Assembly (NCBI GenBank): GCA_016708845.1
Contig: JADJFB010000018.1
Location: 1 to 64,000, forward strand
Direction of reading: 5' to 3'
DNA length: 64,000 bases
Origin: Bacteroidota bacterium
GTDB taxonomy: Bacteria > Bacteroidota > Bacteroidia > B-17B0 > Aurantibacillaceae
The notes below the pieces were generated by a model. That model searched no databases and was not told the DNA's origin. It saw only the letters and a list, made by a program, of their open reading frames with translations. How positions within the stretch are numbered: position 1 is the first letter of the stretch; each line of letters opens with the position of its first letter. The position numbers and the translations under genes are program-made. Positions 9,978-20,203 of the stretch are shown here, one piece after another.

Positions 9978-11030
9978 CTACCCTCTCTCTTTTTTAATTG
10001 GAGAAAATGCCAAAGGATTAGCGGAAATTTCTTCCTGCAAATTTCTTGTTTTATAAATATCAATGGCTGCGTATAAAGCTTCTCTAAAAGAAGATTCATC
10101 GGCTATTTGTTTTCCGGCAATTTCATAAGCAGTTCCATGGTCTGGTGAGGTACGAACAAAATCTAAACCAGCTGTAAAATTAACGCCATGTCCAAATGCT
10201 AATGTTTTAAACGGAATCAAACCTTGGTCGTGATACATGGCTAAAACACCATCAAATTTAGCTTGCGTGTTATTTCCAAAAAATCCGTCAGCAGAATAAG
10301 GTCCATAAACCATCATGGTTTCTTTTGCTTTTTCTATCGCTGGAATAATGGCTGTTTTTTCTTCGTCACCAATTGCTCCATTTTCTCCTGCATGAGGATT
10401 TAATCCCAAGACAGCAATTTTTGGTTTACGAATCCCGAAATCTTTAACTAAAGATGCGTGTAGCTGATTAATTTTTTCTAACACATTTTGTGTAGTAATT
10501 TTTTCAGCAACATTTTTAATAGGAACATGCCCTGTAACAATAGCAATACGTAAATCCCCAGAACATAAAAGCATTAATGGCTTTCCTCCTAACTTATCTC
10601 CTAAATATTCGGTATGGCCAGGATAATTAAATCCCGCTTCTTGCATAGAGTGTTTATTGATTGGAGCTGTTACTAAAACGTCAATTTTTTTATCGAATAA
10701 AGCCATCGTAGCGGCCTCTAAAGACAATTTAGCATACTTACCACTCATGGTGGTTGGCTTGCCCATTTCAATGGTTACTTCTTCTTCGTAACAAATAAAA
10801 ACGTTTGGTTTTTTAGTGTGCACATTGGTAAAGTCACGTAATGGGTTGAAATTAAACTCTTCTAAGTTTAACATCTTTCTAAAATAAGAAACTGTTTTTT
10901 GAGAACTAAATAAAATAGGGACACATATTTCTGATATTCCTGGTTCAGATAATGTTTTTAAAATAATTTCTAATCCTATACCATTTAAATCTCCTTGAGA
11001 TATTCCTACTACTACTTTATTTTCTATCAT
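9978..11030 (-). CDS. pdxA: 4-hydroxythreonine-4-phosphate dehydrogenase
   Basis: 350 residues, full length for PdxA. The enzyme oxidises 4-phosphohydroxy-L-threonine in the DXP-dependent vitamin B6 pathway and acts in the cytoplasm. Motifs seen: ISQGDLNGIGLE near the N-terminus, TAPINKHSMQEAG, and the metal-binding histidines in PGHTEYL, GLNPHAGE and MYHDQGL. It is the last gene of a minus-strand run pepA, unknown secreted protein, pdxA, with only a few bases between it and the gene before. It converges on the LytTR gene. Confidence 0.95.
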   Translation of the reverse strand: MIENKVVVGISQGDLNGIGLEIILKTLSEPGISEICVPILFSSQKTVSYFRKMLNLEEFNFNPLRDFTNVHTKKPNVFICYEEEVTIEMGKPTTMSGKYAKLSLEAATMALFDKKIDVLVTAPINKHSMQEAGFNYPGHTEYLGDKLGGKPLMLLCSGDLRIAIVTGHVPIKNVAEKITTQNVLEKINQLHASLVKDFGIRKPKIAVLGLNPHAGENGAIGDEEKTAIIPAIEKAKETMMVYGPYSADGFFGNNTQAKFDGVLAMYHDQGLIPFKTLAFGHGVNFTAGLDFVRTSPDHGTAYEIAGKQIADESSFREALYAAIDIYKTRNLQEEISANPLAFSPIKKERG

Positions 11031-11033
11031 AAT

Positions 11034-12125
11034 TTATTTTTTTATCCAACCTACTAACGAGGCTACTTCTTCTCCATCTACACTTTCCCATTTAGAATTA
11101 GTGACGTTGTAAACAGACATGCCTTGCTGGTAAGATTCATCCCCCATAATAATTTCTTTCACTAATACCGCATAATTAGGAGGCTTTAAAATTTTTTAAA
11201 TCAAAGTGGTACCTTCCAATTTCTTTACCTTTATAATAAACAGCTCTTCCTTTTGGTTTTGGTTCAACCTCAACCGAAAAATTTTTATCAACCTCTTTGA
11301 AATTCGAAGTCAACATGGTTTCTTTGGCAGGATTAATACAATACAATTTATTTTTAAAATAAAATTCAATGTAACAATCCACACTATTTACTAACTGATA
11401 AGTTGCTGGAACATTTGCGGTTGAATTAAATGTTCCGATTACCTTAGATGTTTTAGTAGCAATATTATACTTTACAATGCTGCCTTCTAAATCAGTAATT
11501 TTTATATTAGGGAATATAAAAGTGTTATTATCAACCCAATAAATTGGAATATCAGCTTTTGTGCTTTTGAACTCACCCACCATGTCCAGCATCTTCTATT
11601 AAAACCACTTTAGGTTTGTTCTGAGGATAGTATAATAATTTATAAGGAGATTTTGTTCTATCGAATTCTACATCTTGACCAATTTTAGGCTTAAAGGTTA
11701 AATTTTAATTTCAGAATAAACATTTGTTTTTAAATCAAAAAGCATAATACTTTCCTTTAAATATATCATTCGTATAAAAGATAATGCTATCATTAGAGCA
11801 ACGCACTAATTTAGCAGAACCATCATACAATACTTTTTTCTCTTGTAAATCAATAATATTTCCAATGCCAGAAATTAAATATCTGTCTTTATACAAAGTG
11901 TTGTTTGCAACGTCACATCGCACATAATCTTTTCCCAATTTTCTTCCCTCAATCCACATTATTTGTTCTCTGCCTGCATATACATTATTTACAAAATTAT
12001 ATCGGTAAATAAATTGCCCTAAATTAGCTTTTTTGTTTGATCATAATGAACTACAATCAAAGATTCTCCTTTTGAGCAAAACTAACAACAGAAAGAAATA
12101 AAAGAATATGTAATAAAATTTTCAA
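11034..12125 (-). pseudogene. Unknown secreted protein, frameshifted
   Basis: Rejoining frames gives one protein of about 360 residues. A signal peptide (KILLHILLFLSVVSFAQ) starts at a TTG near 12125. The middle is read in pieces (11735-11959 with MWIEGRKLGKDYVRC and 11176-11592 with WVDNNTFIFPNIKITDLEG), and a tail continues through VLVKEIIMGDESYQQGMSVYNVTNSKW to a TAA at 11034. At least four one-base indels, several in A/T runs (for example the A6 run near 12035), break it. The alternating short hydrophobic strands suggest a beta-rich, propeller-like fold, but I recognise no family. It ends four bases before the pdxA start and follows pepA, so it is probably co-transcribed with both. Confidence 0.55.
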
Positions 12126-12156
12126 AAGAATATATTTATGGTTAAGTATTTATGTT

Positions 12157-13589
12157 CTATAAATTTGAGAAAAAATCAAATAATAATCTTACTCCGTAAC
12201 CTGTGCCTCCTTTTCCTCTATAACTATCTTTAGCTGTAACAAATGCAGGTCCCGCAATATCAAAATGCATATAAGGATAATCAGTATATTTCACTAAAAA
12301 CTTACCAGCTGTAATTGCTCCACCATAAGGTCCACCTAAATTTTTCTGATCAGCAATATCCGATTTTATTAACTCATCATATTCATCCCAAAAAGGAAAT
12401 TCAGCTAAACGCTCATGCATACGCAATCCGCTTACTGTTAGGTTAGTTTTTTGTTCATCAGTTGCAGTTCCCATACTAACAATACCATATTGTCCAATAG
12501 CTGCTGCCGCTGCGCCAGTTAACGTTGATAATTCAATAGCCATCTCTGGCTTAAAACGTTTTGCATAATGTAAAGCATCTGCTAATATCATACGCCCTTC
12601 CGCATCTGAGTTTAACATTTCAACCGTACTGCCATCCATCATCGTAATAATATCTCCAGGTGCAAAGGCATTAAAGCCAGGACGATTATCTGTTGCTGGA
12701 ACTAAAGCAATCACGTGAACATTTAATTTTGCTTTTGCAATTGCATACATCGTACAGCCAACTGCTGCTGCTCCTGCCATATCACATTTCATTAAATCCA
12801 TACTGTTTGGAGTAGGCTTTAAACTTAATCCGCCTGTATCGTATACAACTCCTTTACCAACTAATACGTATGGTTTTTTGTTTTTAGCATTTTTCGGTTT
12901 GTATTCCATTATAGAAAATGTTGGTTCATCAACGCTTCCTTGATTAACGGCTAACAAACCGCCCATTTTTAATTGTTTAATTTTAGTTTTATTTAAAACG
13001 TCTACTTTAAAACCGGCATTTTTTCCCATAGCCTTAAATGCATTTGCTAAATCAGTTGCATTTAAAGTATTTACAGGTTCATTTACCAAATCACGCGCCT
13101 TTAATGTAGCATCAATAGCAATAGATAAATTAGAAATATGTTGTGAAGAAATTTTTGAATCAACTACAGATACATCTTTTAATGTATTAGCTGTTTTTTT
13201 TGCGCTTGGCTTATGTTTAATAAATTGATAATTAGCTAAAGCAATTCCTTCTGCTAAAGCCAAAGAATAATCGGTATTTGATAATTCATTTACACAACAA
13301 ACAGATGTACGCTTTTCGCTATTTATTGTATCTGCTATAGTTGCACCGTTTTTACGAATTGCCTCTAACATGGAGTAATGATTTTTTTTATCATCTACTA
13401 CAATCACAAAAACTAAACGAGATAAGGTGTTGATGCAAACAAATTTTTTATCATTTGTTTTTATGTCGTTAGATATATAATCAACTTGTTCTTTCGTTAA
13501 ATTATACTCTGATTTATTTTTAAATGAACTGCAAACGATAGCTAAACTTTGTTTACTATCGATATTACTTTTTTAGAAATGGTTGTCAT
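12157..13589 (-). CDS. pepA: Leucyl aminopeptidase (M17), one frameshift near the N-terminus
   Basis: The C-terminal catalytic domain is complete and carries the M17 metal-binding motifs VGKGVVYDTGGLSLKP and NSDAEGRMILADAL, and the DMAGAAAV segment. The enzyme releases N-terminal residues from peptides in the cytoplasm. The frame starting at 13407 uses an internal GTG; the true start is the ATG at 13589 (MTTISKK...). A single missing A in the run near 13570 separates that start from the rest, after which SKQSLAIVCSSFKNKSEYN continues in frame. Length after repair is about 477 residues, normal for the family. Downstream are an unknown secreted protein and pdxA. Confidence 0.9.
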
Positions 13590-13660
13590 ATATGCGAATT
13601 TACTAAAAATCAATGATTTGATAAAATATGAGCCAAGTTTATTTACAATCTTATATAATT

Positions 13661-13698
13661 AAAACAAAAAAAACCGACCGCTAGTTAGCGGACGGTTT
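13661..13698 (-). terminator. Rho-independent terminator of the peptide-binding lipoprotein gene
   Basis: The stem is AAACCGACCGCT with AGCGGACGGTTT (one mismatch) around a 4-base loop at 13671-13698. On the minus strand it is followed by a T-rich tract. The inner 14 bp, CCGCTAGTTAGCGG, is the same palindrome as in the tRNA-His terminator at 22511-22524. Confidence 0.8.
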
Positions 13699-13718
13699 CA
13701 AATTCATTAATTTTTAAT

Positions 13719-15488
13719 TTATTTTTTAGGCATTTTATCTTTCGGTATTAAATATACCACTGATAAATCCATGTAATTCATTGCGTTTTCAGGGAAATTA
13801 CGAACGTTTAATTGCTCTAAACGGAAGTTTTCGTCATAAAATATTGGCATAAATGGTGCTTCATCTAATAACACTTGCTCTGCTTTAGCTAACATAGCAT
13901 AACGTTTTGCTTTATCAGGCTCAGTAAATGACGCCGCAAATAATGAATCAAAACGAGCATTTTTAAATCTTGTGTAGTTAATGAATGATTTTTCTGTAGC
14001 TCCAGCAGGAACGTGCTTACCGTAGAAAATGGTTAAGAATGTTTCTGGATCTGGATAATCAGCAACCCATGCTAAACGGAAGAAATCAGATTTTCCTGAT
14101 GTTACATTTTCAAGATGCTCAGCTAAAGGAACTGTATTGATTTCAATATCCACGTTTAAATTTTCCTTCAACATTTTTTGTACTACCTCAGCAATTAAGA
14201 TATTTCTATCTCCACCGCCACCGTTGATTTCTAAAGTAACTTTAGGGAAACCTTTACCATCTGCAAATCCAGCTTTTTTAAGGTATTCTTTCGCCTTAGC
14301 AACATCTAAAGTATATCCTTTTAATCCTTTAAAATCATACCCATCTTTTTCAAATGCTTCAACGTAAGGCACAATACCATAATCAGCTGAATTACCTTCA
14401 CCTTGAATTGTGAAATCCGCAATTTTTTGTCTGTCAATTGCAAAGTTAAATGCTAAACGAACTTCTTTTTTGTTAAACACCGCACTTGTATTGTTAAATC
14501 CAAGGTAATTGGTGTTGAAAGCTGTTGAATTTAAGATTTGGAATTCTGTTTTACGATCTTTAGCATGTTCTAAATCTCCCATAATCTCATGGAAAATCTC
14601 TACAGGTAAACGATATACCATATCTAAATTACCTGATTTAAACTCTAAAATCTCTGCTTTTTTCTCACGTATAAATGTGTACTTTAATCCATCTAAGTAT
14701 GGTAATTTGTTGCCGTCTTTATCAACTCCATAATAATCTTGATTTTTCTTCATGATTAAAACTTCTCCTTCTTTTACTGTTTCTAAGTAAAAAGGGCCTG
14801 TTCCTACTGGGTGAATACGTAAATCTACCCCGTATTTATCAATAGCTTCTTTAGGATATACCCAACATCCTGGCATAGCTACAATGTTCAAGAATCCAGC
14901 AAATGGATCTTTTAATGAAATAACTAAAGTTGTATCGTCAATTACTTTAATACCTGATACAGGCATGTTTTTTCCTGCCTTTGATGACGCAAAAGCCTCA
15001 TTAGCACCAACTACTCTGTCTTTAAACGTTACGTCAAACTGAGCATTATTAGGGTCAGCAGTACATAATTTTTCATAACACAATTTAATGTCATTTGCTG
15101 TAACAGTTCTTCCTTTACCATCAGAAAAACAAGCATCTGCATGAAACTTAACACCTTGGCGGATATGGAAAGTCCATTCTGTTTGATTCGCATTTGATTC
15201 CCAAGAACGCGCAATTGCTGGCTTAATAGATAAATCATTTTGATCAAACTTCACTAAGCCCTCAAATAATTGAGAACCAATATGGAAACCAACAATTTCG
15301 TTAACAGCAATAGGATTTAAGCTTTTAAAAGCCTCAACCTCGTTCATGCGCATTACTCCGCCCATATAAACGCCGCCTTTTCCTTCTGCACCGTCGTGAT
15401 TACCTTTGTTTTCGTCTGAACATGAGCTGCAAGAAGCTAATCCTAATGTGAATAAGCCTGCTGCTAGTGGAATAAATATTTTTTTCAT
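13719..15488 (-). CDS. Peptide/nickel-type ABC transporter substrate-binding lipoprotein (SBP_bac_5)
   Basis: About 589 residues. The signal peptide ends in a lipobox-like GLASCSSC, so the mature protein should be anchored through Cys. The body matches family 5 solute-binding proteins (DppA/OppA): FEGLVKFDQ, WTFHIRQGVKFHAD, VRLAFNFAIDRQKI and the C-terminal FMPIFYDENFRL. These bind oligopeptides and pass them to an ABC permease; no permease or ATPase gene is nearby. I place the start at 15488 (MKKIFIPLAAG) and not at the in-frame ATG 12 bases upstream, because the signal peptide fits better. A promoter box lies at 15517-15524 and a terminator follows the gene, so it is probably a single-gene unit. 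Confidence 0.9.
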   Translation of the reverse strand: MKKIFIPLAAGLFTLGLASCSSCSDENKGNHDGAEGKGGVYMGGVMRMNEVEAFKSLNPIAVNEIVGFHIGSQLFEGLVKFDQNDLSIKPAIARSWESNANQTEWTFHIRQGVKFHADACFSDGKGRTVTANDIKLCYEKLCTADPNNAQFDVTFKDRVVGANEAFASSKAGKNMPVSGIKVIDDTTLVISLKDPFAGFLNIVAMPGCWVYPKEAIDKYGVDLRIHPVGTGPFYLETVKEGEVLIMKKNQDYYGVDKDGNKLPYLDGLKYTFIREKKAEILEFKSGNLDMVYRLPVEIFHEIMGDLEHAKDRKTEFQILNSTAFNTNYLGFNNTSAVFNKKEVRLAFNFAIDRQKIADFTIQGEGNSADYGIVPYVEAFEKDGYDFKGLKGYTLDVAKAKEYLKKAGFADGKGFPKVTLEINGGGGDRNILIAEVVQKMLKENLNVDIEINTVPLAEHLENVTSGKSDFFRLAWVADYPDPETFLTIFYGKHVPAGATEKSFINYTRFKNARFDSLFAASFTEPDKAKRYAMLAKAEQVLLDEAPFMPIFYDENFRLEQLNVRNFPENAMNYMDLSVVYLIPKDKMPKK

Positions 15489-15516
15489 ACCTAGGTACAT
15501 AAGTTTATAGTAAGGA

Positions 15517-15524
15517 CAAATATA
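15517..15524 (-). promoter_or_regulatory. Bacteroidota -7 box (TATATTTG)
   Basis: On the minus strand TATATTTG matches the TAnnTTTG consensus and lies about 29 bp upstream of the lipoprotein start. No clear -33 TTG is visible at the usual spacing. Confidence 0.45.
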
Positions 15525-15564
15525 ATCTAAAAAACTAAAAAAACTAAAAAATTAGATGAATTTC

Positions 15565-16328
15565 TTAAAATTCGATTTCTAGAAGAACTGGGCAGTGGTC
15601 ACTATGCATCGCATCTGGCAAAATCACTGCTCGTTTGAGGTGTTTTTCGAGGTGATTAGCCACTAAATTATAATCAATTCGCCAACCCAAATTTTTGCCT
15701 CTCGACCCTGCTCTGTAACTCCACCAACTGTATTGATGGGGTTCTTGATTAAAGTGCCTAAAAGAATCGATAAAGCCTGATTGAATAAACTGTTCCATCC
15801 ACTCTCTTTCCTCAGGCAAAAACCCTGAGGTGTTGGCATTTGATTTAGGATTATGAATATCGATTGGTTTATGGCAAATATTATAATCTCCACACAAAAT
15901 CAAATTTGGTAATTTTTCTTCAAATCATCGATGTAATTCTGAAAATCAGTAAGCCATTGCATTTTAAACACTTGCCTTTCATCGCCGCTACTTCCACTTG
16001 GATGATAAACACTCATCACCGAACAAGTGTCAAAATCCAATCGAATAATTCGACCTTCAAAGTCATATTTTTCAATTCCACAGCCATATTCAACATGTTT
16101 TGGTTTGATTTTAGAGAAAATGGCCACGCCGCTATATCCCTTTTTTTGAGCAGAATACCAATATAAATGATAGCCTAAGGCTTCAAATGCCTTAACATCC
16201 ACTTGATCGGATGTAGCTTTTGTTTCTTGTAAACATAAAACATCTGGATTTGCAGCTTTTAACCAGCCAACCAAATCTTTATTCATGGCGGCACGAATGC
16301 CATTTACATTGTATGTAATTATCTTCAT
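15565..16328 (-). CDS. xth: Exodeoxyribonuclease III, one frameshift
   Basis: The start piece (16328 to about 15910) has MKIITYNVNGIRAA, CLQETKA with the metal-binding Glu, and SVYHPSGS. The second piece (to 15565) has CGDYNICH, WSYRAGSRGKNLGWRIDY and the catalytic SDHCPV. Both belong to one AP endonuclease/exonuclease III of about 254 residues, which cuts abasic sites in base-excision repair. The break lies in the T5 run near 15912 and is removed by a single-base change, so a sequencing error is likely. The gene is divergent from the large outer-membrane protein gene, with 57 bp between them. Confidence 0.92.
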
Positions 16329-16385
16329 TTAAAATCAATTTAAAGGATAAAAATACAATTTCTATATTTATAAACCGTTATAAGC

Positions 16386-19300
16386 ATGGTGAGTTTTAGA
16401 TTTATTTTTATAGTTACGTTTTTGTGTGGATGTTTTATATCCGCCCAATCTCAAACGAACCTAAAACAAAAATATTTTTTCGTCAAATCTGACACTCTTT
16501 TTTTAGATAGTTTAAGTTTAATTCCTGGTACATTAAATCTTTCTACAAAAAATAACCCATTAGATTCTTCTACTTATCGCATTAACTACCCATTAAAAGC
16601 CATCATCTTTAAAGTAAAGCCTAGCGACCCATTATTGGTTACTTATAAAACCTTCCCCTATAATTTCGAGAAATCATATTATCACCAAAGCACATCAAAA
16701 CTCACTAAAGATTTATCGCTACCACAAAACCCGCTTACTTTAGCTTTTGCAGGTTCAGCTCCGGCAAGTGAATCGTTTGTGTCTGACGGATTAAATAAAA
16801 ACGGAAGTATTAGTCGTGGTATTAGTTTTGGAAACAACCAAGATGTAGTGGTTAATTCGAGTTTAAACTTGCAAGTGAGCGGAAAATTAACGCAAGAAGT
16901 AGATTTATTATTAGCTGCCACGGATGACAATATTCCTTTTCAAGCAGATGGAACTACGGCTCAGTTGCAAGAGTTTGATAAAGTGTTTGTGCAATTATCC
17001 AATAAAAATTCAAAACTCATTGTTGGAGATTTTCAATTACAACGTCCCACTAGTTATTTCATGAACTTCTATAAACGTTCGCAAGGCGCTTACTTTAGTA
17101 ATAATTATTACGACACGATTAACAAACAACAAGTGGTTTTTAAAACTCAAGTGAGTGGCGCTGTTAGTAGAGGAAAATTTGCAAGGAATGTAATTCAGGG
17201 AACAGAAAACAATCAAGGGCCTTACAGATTGCGTGGCGATAACAATGAACAGTTTATCATTGTGCTTTCAGGTACCGAACGAATATATATTGATGGAAAA
17301 CTGCTTCAACGTGGACAAGAGAATGATTACATCATTGATTATAATACTTCTGAATTAACCTTTACCGCCAAACAAATTATTACCAAAGACAAACGTATTA
17401 TTGCAGAATTTCAATACGCCGAACGAAATTACGCGCGTTCATTATATTTTTTTAGTGAAGAAATAGAAGCAAAGAAATTAAAAGTGCGACTTAACTTTTT
17501 TGGTGAGCAGGACAACAAAAACAAAACCCTACAACAAAGCTTAACTGAACCACAAAAACTTACGATGTTTAACATCGGCGATACTTTGAGCAAAGCAGTA
17601 ACTAGCGGAGCAACCCTAGCAACATTTAACACAACCGATGTGTTTTATTGGAAAAAAGATACCGTTGTTTCTGCAATATTATATCCTGGAATTTTTGTTT
17701 ATTCAACAAATCCCGATAGCGCTAAGTACACCGTTAAATATAGTTATGTAGGCGAAAATAATGGTTACTATGTTCAAGTATCAACCACAGCAAACGGCAA
17801 GGTTTACAAATGGGTAGCTCCAGTAGGCGGCGTGCTGCAAGGAAATTATGAGCCAGTGATACCTTTAGTAACCCCTAAGAAAAAACAAATGTTTGCCGCA
17901 GGTGCAAATTATGAATTTAATAAAAATCATAATTTAGATTTAGAAGGTGTGTATACCAAAAATGACATCAATACCTTTAGTAAATTTAATTCTCAAAACG
18001 ATGATGGTTATGGCTTAAAATTAAACAGCAATAACCAAAGCGTTATAAAACAAGACACGGTCAGTAAACAATCTCTAAATGCAGTTTATAATATAGGTTA
18101 CGAATATGTACAACAAAATTTTAATCCTATAGAGCGCTACCGAGCTATTGAATTTGAGCGCGACTGGAATCGGCCAATTAATGCCCCCATCAATACCGAC
18201 CAACATGTAGGTTTTGCTCAGGTAGGAATTCAAAAAAATAATAAATTAAAATTATTATACGGTGTTAACTTCTTCAAAGAAGGTGTTTTTTATGATGGAT
18301 TAAAGCATAGTGTACAAAGTTTATTTAATACCAAAACAAGTAATATTACCTACAACGGTTCTTATTTAACTAGTAATTACAACTCTCAACTCAGTAATTT
18401 TTATCGACACAAAACAGCTTTCTCTCAATCGTTTTGGAAATTAAGAGTAAATTTTTTGGATGAGTTTGAACAAAATAGGTTTCGAAAAAACACCTCAGAT
18501 AGTTTATTATCTCGCAGTTATCAGTTTTGGGAATGGGAAGGAAACATCACCAATAAAGATACTAGCGGGAATTTATACAAATTATTTTATCGAGAGCGAA
18601 GAGATAAGCAAGCCTACAATTCCATCTTAAAAGACTCTACTTATGCACAAAACACGGGTTTCTCGGCAAATATTAATAGTATTCGTAATCATCCGTTTTC
18701 AGTCGTATTTACTTACCGTGAATTGAAATTAAAAAGAGACTCGATGACCATTAAGCCTGATAATACCCTATTAAGCAGAATAGAATATTCGCCACGATTA
18801 ATTAAAGGTTTTATCACATCGAGTATGTTTTACGAAACAGGTTATGGTTTAGAAAATAAAAAAGAATACTACTATTTGTTAGTAGCAGCAGGGCAAGGAA
18901 CGTATGCTTGGAAAGATTATAACGACAACGGCATAGCCGAATTAAATGAATTTGAAATTGCGCAGTTTTCCGATCAAGCATTGTACATTAAAGTGTATAC
19001 GCCAACAAACCAATATGTAAAGGTATTGCACGATCAATTTAGTTTTTCATTAAACCTTCGCCCCGCTGTATTTTTAAAAGATAGTTCTGGCAAAGCGCTT
19101 AAATTTATTAGCCGTTTTGCTACGCAATCTGTTTACCGAGTTGATAAAAAATCGTACGATAACGGAAAATTATTTACGTTTAATCCTACGGATATTCGTT
19201 TAGACGACTCTTTACTAACCGCATTAAATTCTTCGTTACGTCAAAGCTTGTTTTTCAATCAAAGTGCCGCTGTGTTTGGCACAGATTACACCTATCAAAG

Positions 19301-19865
19301 TAATTTAAGCAAACAACTATTAACCAATGGCTTTGAAACAAGAGAAAATACGACACATGAATGGCGTTGGAGATGGAATGTAACCAAGGCTTGGAGTTTA
19401 AATAGCACTAATTTATATGGCATTAAATCAACGGTATCTGAATTTTTTAGTACTCGAAATTATAAGCTAGAGTCTTATGACTTAGAACAAAAATTAAGCT
19501 ATCAACCTAATACTGCCTTTAGAATTAGCGTCCTTTATAAACACAACAAAAAACAAAATATTATTAATAGAACAGAAGCCATGACGATTGGTAATGCTGA
19601 AAAAGCTGAACTCAACGATTTTGGTTTAGAATTTAAATTTAATCAGGTAGAAAAAGGAAGTATCACTGGTAAAGCTAACTTCATTAACATATCATATAAG
19701 CCCCGGAAAAACCCCCCGGGGCCGAAAGGTGGAACGCCCAAAAAACGGGGTAAAACACACGGGGGAACCCCTAACATACAAATTAGTATTAATTACAATG
19801 GCAGAAAATCGCCCAATAGTAAAATTATAAATATTGGCGGCGCTCAAGTAAGGGCGTTTTTTTAA
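16386..19865 (+). CDS. Large outer-membrane protein, possibly SprA-like
   Basis: 1159 residues with a signal peptide (FIFIVTFLCGCFISAQSQ). An N-terminal region contains GSISRGISFGNNQDVVVNSSLNLQVSGKL and IDGKLLQRGQENDYIIDYNTSELTFTAKQII, which recall segments of the Bacteroidota gliding/T9SS protein SprA and its relatives. The rest is rich in alternating aromatic strands as in a large beta-barrel. The final VRAFF ends in an aromatic residue as outer-membrane barrels do. Residues about 1105-1130 are encoded by an out-of-place GC-rich stretch (see 19697-19775) and are probably not the true sequence. Function is unproven. It is not T9SS cargo, as no sorting domain is present. Confidence 0.7.
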   Translation: MVSFRFIFIVTFLCGCFISAQSQTNLKQKYFFVKSDTLFLDSLSLIPGTLNLSTKNNPLDSSTYRINYPLKAIIFKVKPSDPLLVTYKTFPYNFEKSYYHQSTSKLTKDLSLPQNPLTLAFAGSAPASESFVSDGLNKNGSISRGISFGNNQDVVVNSSLNLQVSGKLTQEVDLLLAATDDNIPFQADGTTAQLQEFDKVFVQLSNKNSKLIVGDFQLQRPTSYFMNFYKRSQGAYFSNNYYDTINKQQVVFKTQVSGAVSRGKFARNVIQGTENNQGPYRLRGDNNEQFIIVLSGTERIYIDGKLLQRGQENDYIIDYNTSELTFTAKQIITKDKRIIAEFQYAERNYARSLYFFSEEIEAKKLKVRLNFFGEQDNKNKTLQQSLTEPQKLTMFNIGDTLSKAVTSGATLATFNTTDVFYWKKDTVVSAILYPGIFVYSTNPDSAKYTVKYSYVGENNGYYVQVSTTANGKVYKWVAPVGGVLQGNYEPVIPLVTPKKKQMFAAGANYEFNKNHNLDLEGVYTKNDINTFSKFNSQNDDGYGLKLNSNNQSVIKQDTVSKQSLNAVYNIGYEYVQQNFNPIERYRAIEFERDWNRPINAPINTDQHVGFAQVGIQKNNKLKLLYGVNFFKEGVFYDGLKHSVQSLFNTKTSNITYNGSYLTSNYNSQLSNFYRHKTAFSQSFWKLRVNFLDEFEQNRFRKNTSDSLLSRSYQFWEWEGNITNKDTSGNLYKLFYRERRDKQAYNSILKDSTYAQNTGFSANINSIRNHPFSVVFTYRELKLKRDSMTIKPDNTLLSRIEYSPRLIKGFITSSMFYETGYGLENKKEYYYLLVAAGQGTYAWKDYNDNGIAELNEFEIAQFSDQALYIKVYTPTNQYVKVLHDQFSFSLNLRPAVFLKDSSGKALKFISRFATQSVYRVDKKSYDNGKLFTFNPTDIRLDDSLLTALNSSLRQSLFFNQSAAVFGTDYTYQSNLSKQLLTNGFETRENTTHEWRWRWNVTKAWSLNSTNLYGIKSTVSEFFSTRNYKLESYDLEQKLSYQPNTAFRISVLYKHNKKQNIINRTEAMTIGNAEKAELNDFGLEFKFNQVEKGSITGKANFINISYKPRKNPPGPKGGTPKKRGKTHGGTPNIQISINYNGRKSPNSKIINIGGAQVRAFF
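19697..19775. other. GC-rich, low-complexity patch inside an AT-rich gene
   Basis: The DNA changes abruptly to runs of C and G (for example CCCCGG, CCCCCCGGGG, GGGGGAACCCC) and encodes an implausible Pro/Gly/Lys-rich peptide. Both flanks return to normal AT-rich barrel sequence in the same frame. It looks like corrupted consensus and not an insertion. Confidence 0.6.
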
Positions 19866-19867
19866 TA

Positions 19868-20203
19868 TTAATCTGTAATAACCAGTTTTTTTGTTTCAAA
19901 AACCAAGTTGTTTAAACTAAAAGAAATAAAATACATTCCAGCTGGTAAATTATTTAATTGTACATCATTAATCGATGATTCTAACTTTCCTGATTTCACA
20001 ACACAACCATCAATTCCCACAATTGAATTGGTGTTTGAAAAAAAAAGGGGGAGAAAACATTTAATACCAACAGTATCAATTTCATGGCGAAATTGCCGGG
20101 CATACAGTAAAATTATATGCAGAGCATTGCCAATTAGTAATTTGTTGGGAATACATTGTGAAACAGTGTTTATGTGTTTCCGCCCCTTATATATTTGTAT
20201 CAT
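19868..20203 (-). pseudogene. Remnant of a T9SS cargo gene (sorting-domain tail)
   Basis: The last ~55 residues (NTNSIVGIDGCV...LNNLPAGMYFISFSLNN...KKLVITD) are a recognisable type A T9SS C-terminal domain. The upstream part of the open frame shows no domain, has no signal peptide, and overlaps the riboflavin synthase start region. The body of the gene is therefore missing or the local assembly is wrong. It converges with the outer-membrane protein gene, whose own end is damaged. Only 19868 to about 20040 is convincing. Confidence 0.5.
20190..20197 (+). promoter_or_regulatory. -7 box immediately before the riboflavin synthase gene
   Basis: TATATTTG matches the Bacteroidota -7 consensus and ends only four bases before the ATG at 20202. 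If used, transcription would begin at or next to the start codon. The DNA upstream is the doubtful 19.7-20.2 kb region, so caution is needed. Confidence 0.35.
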
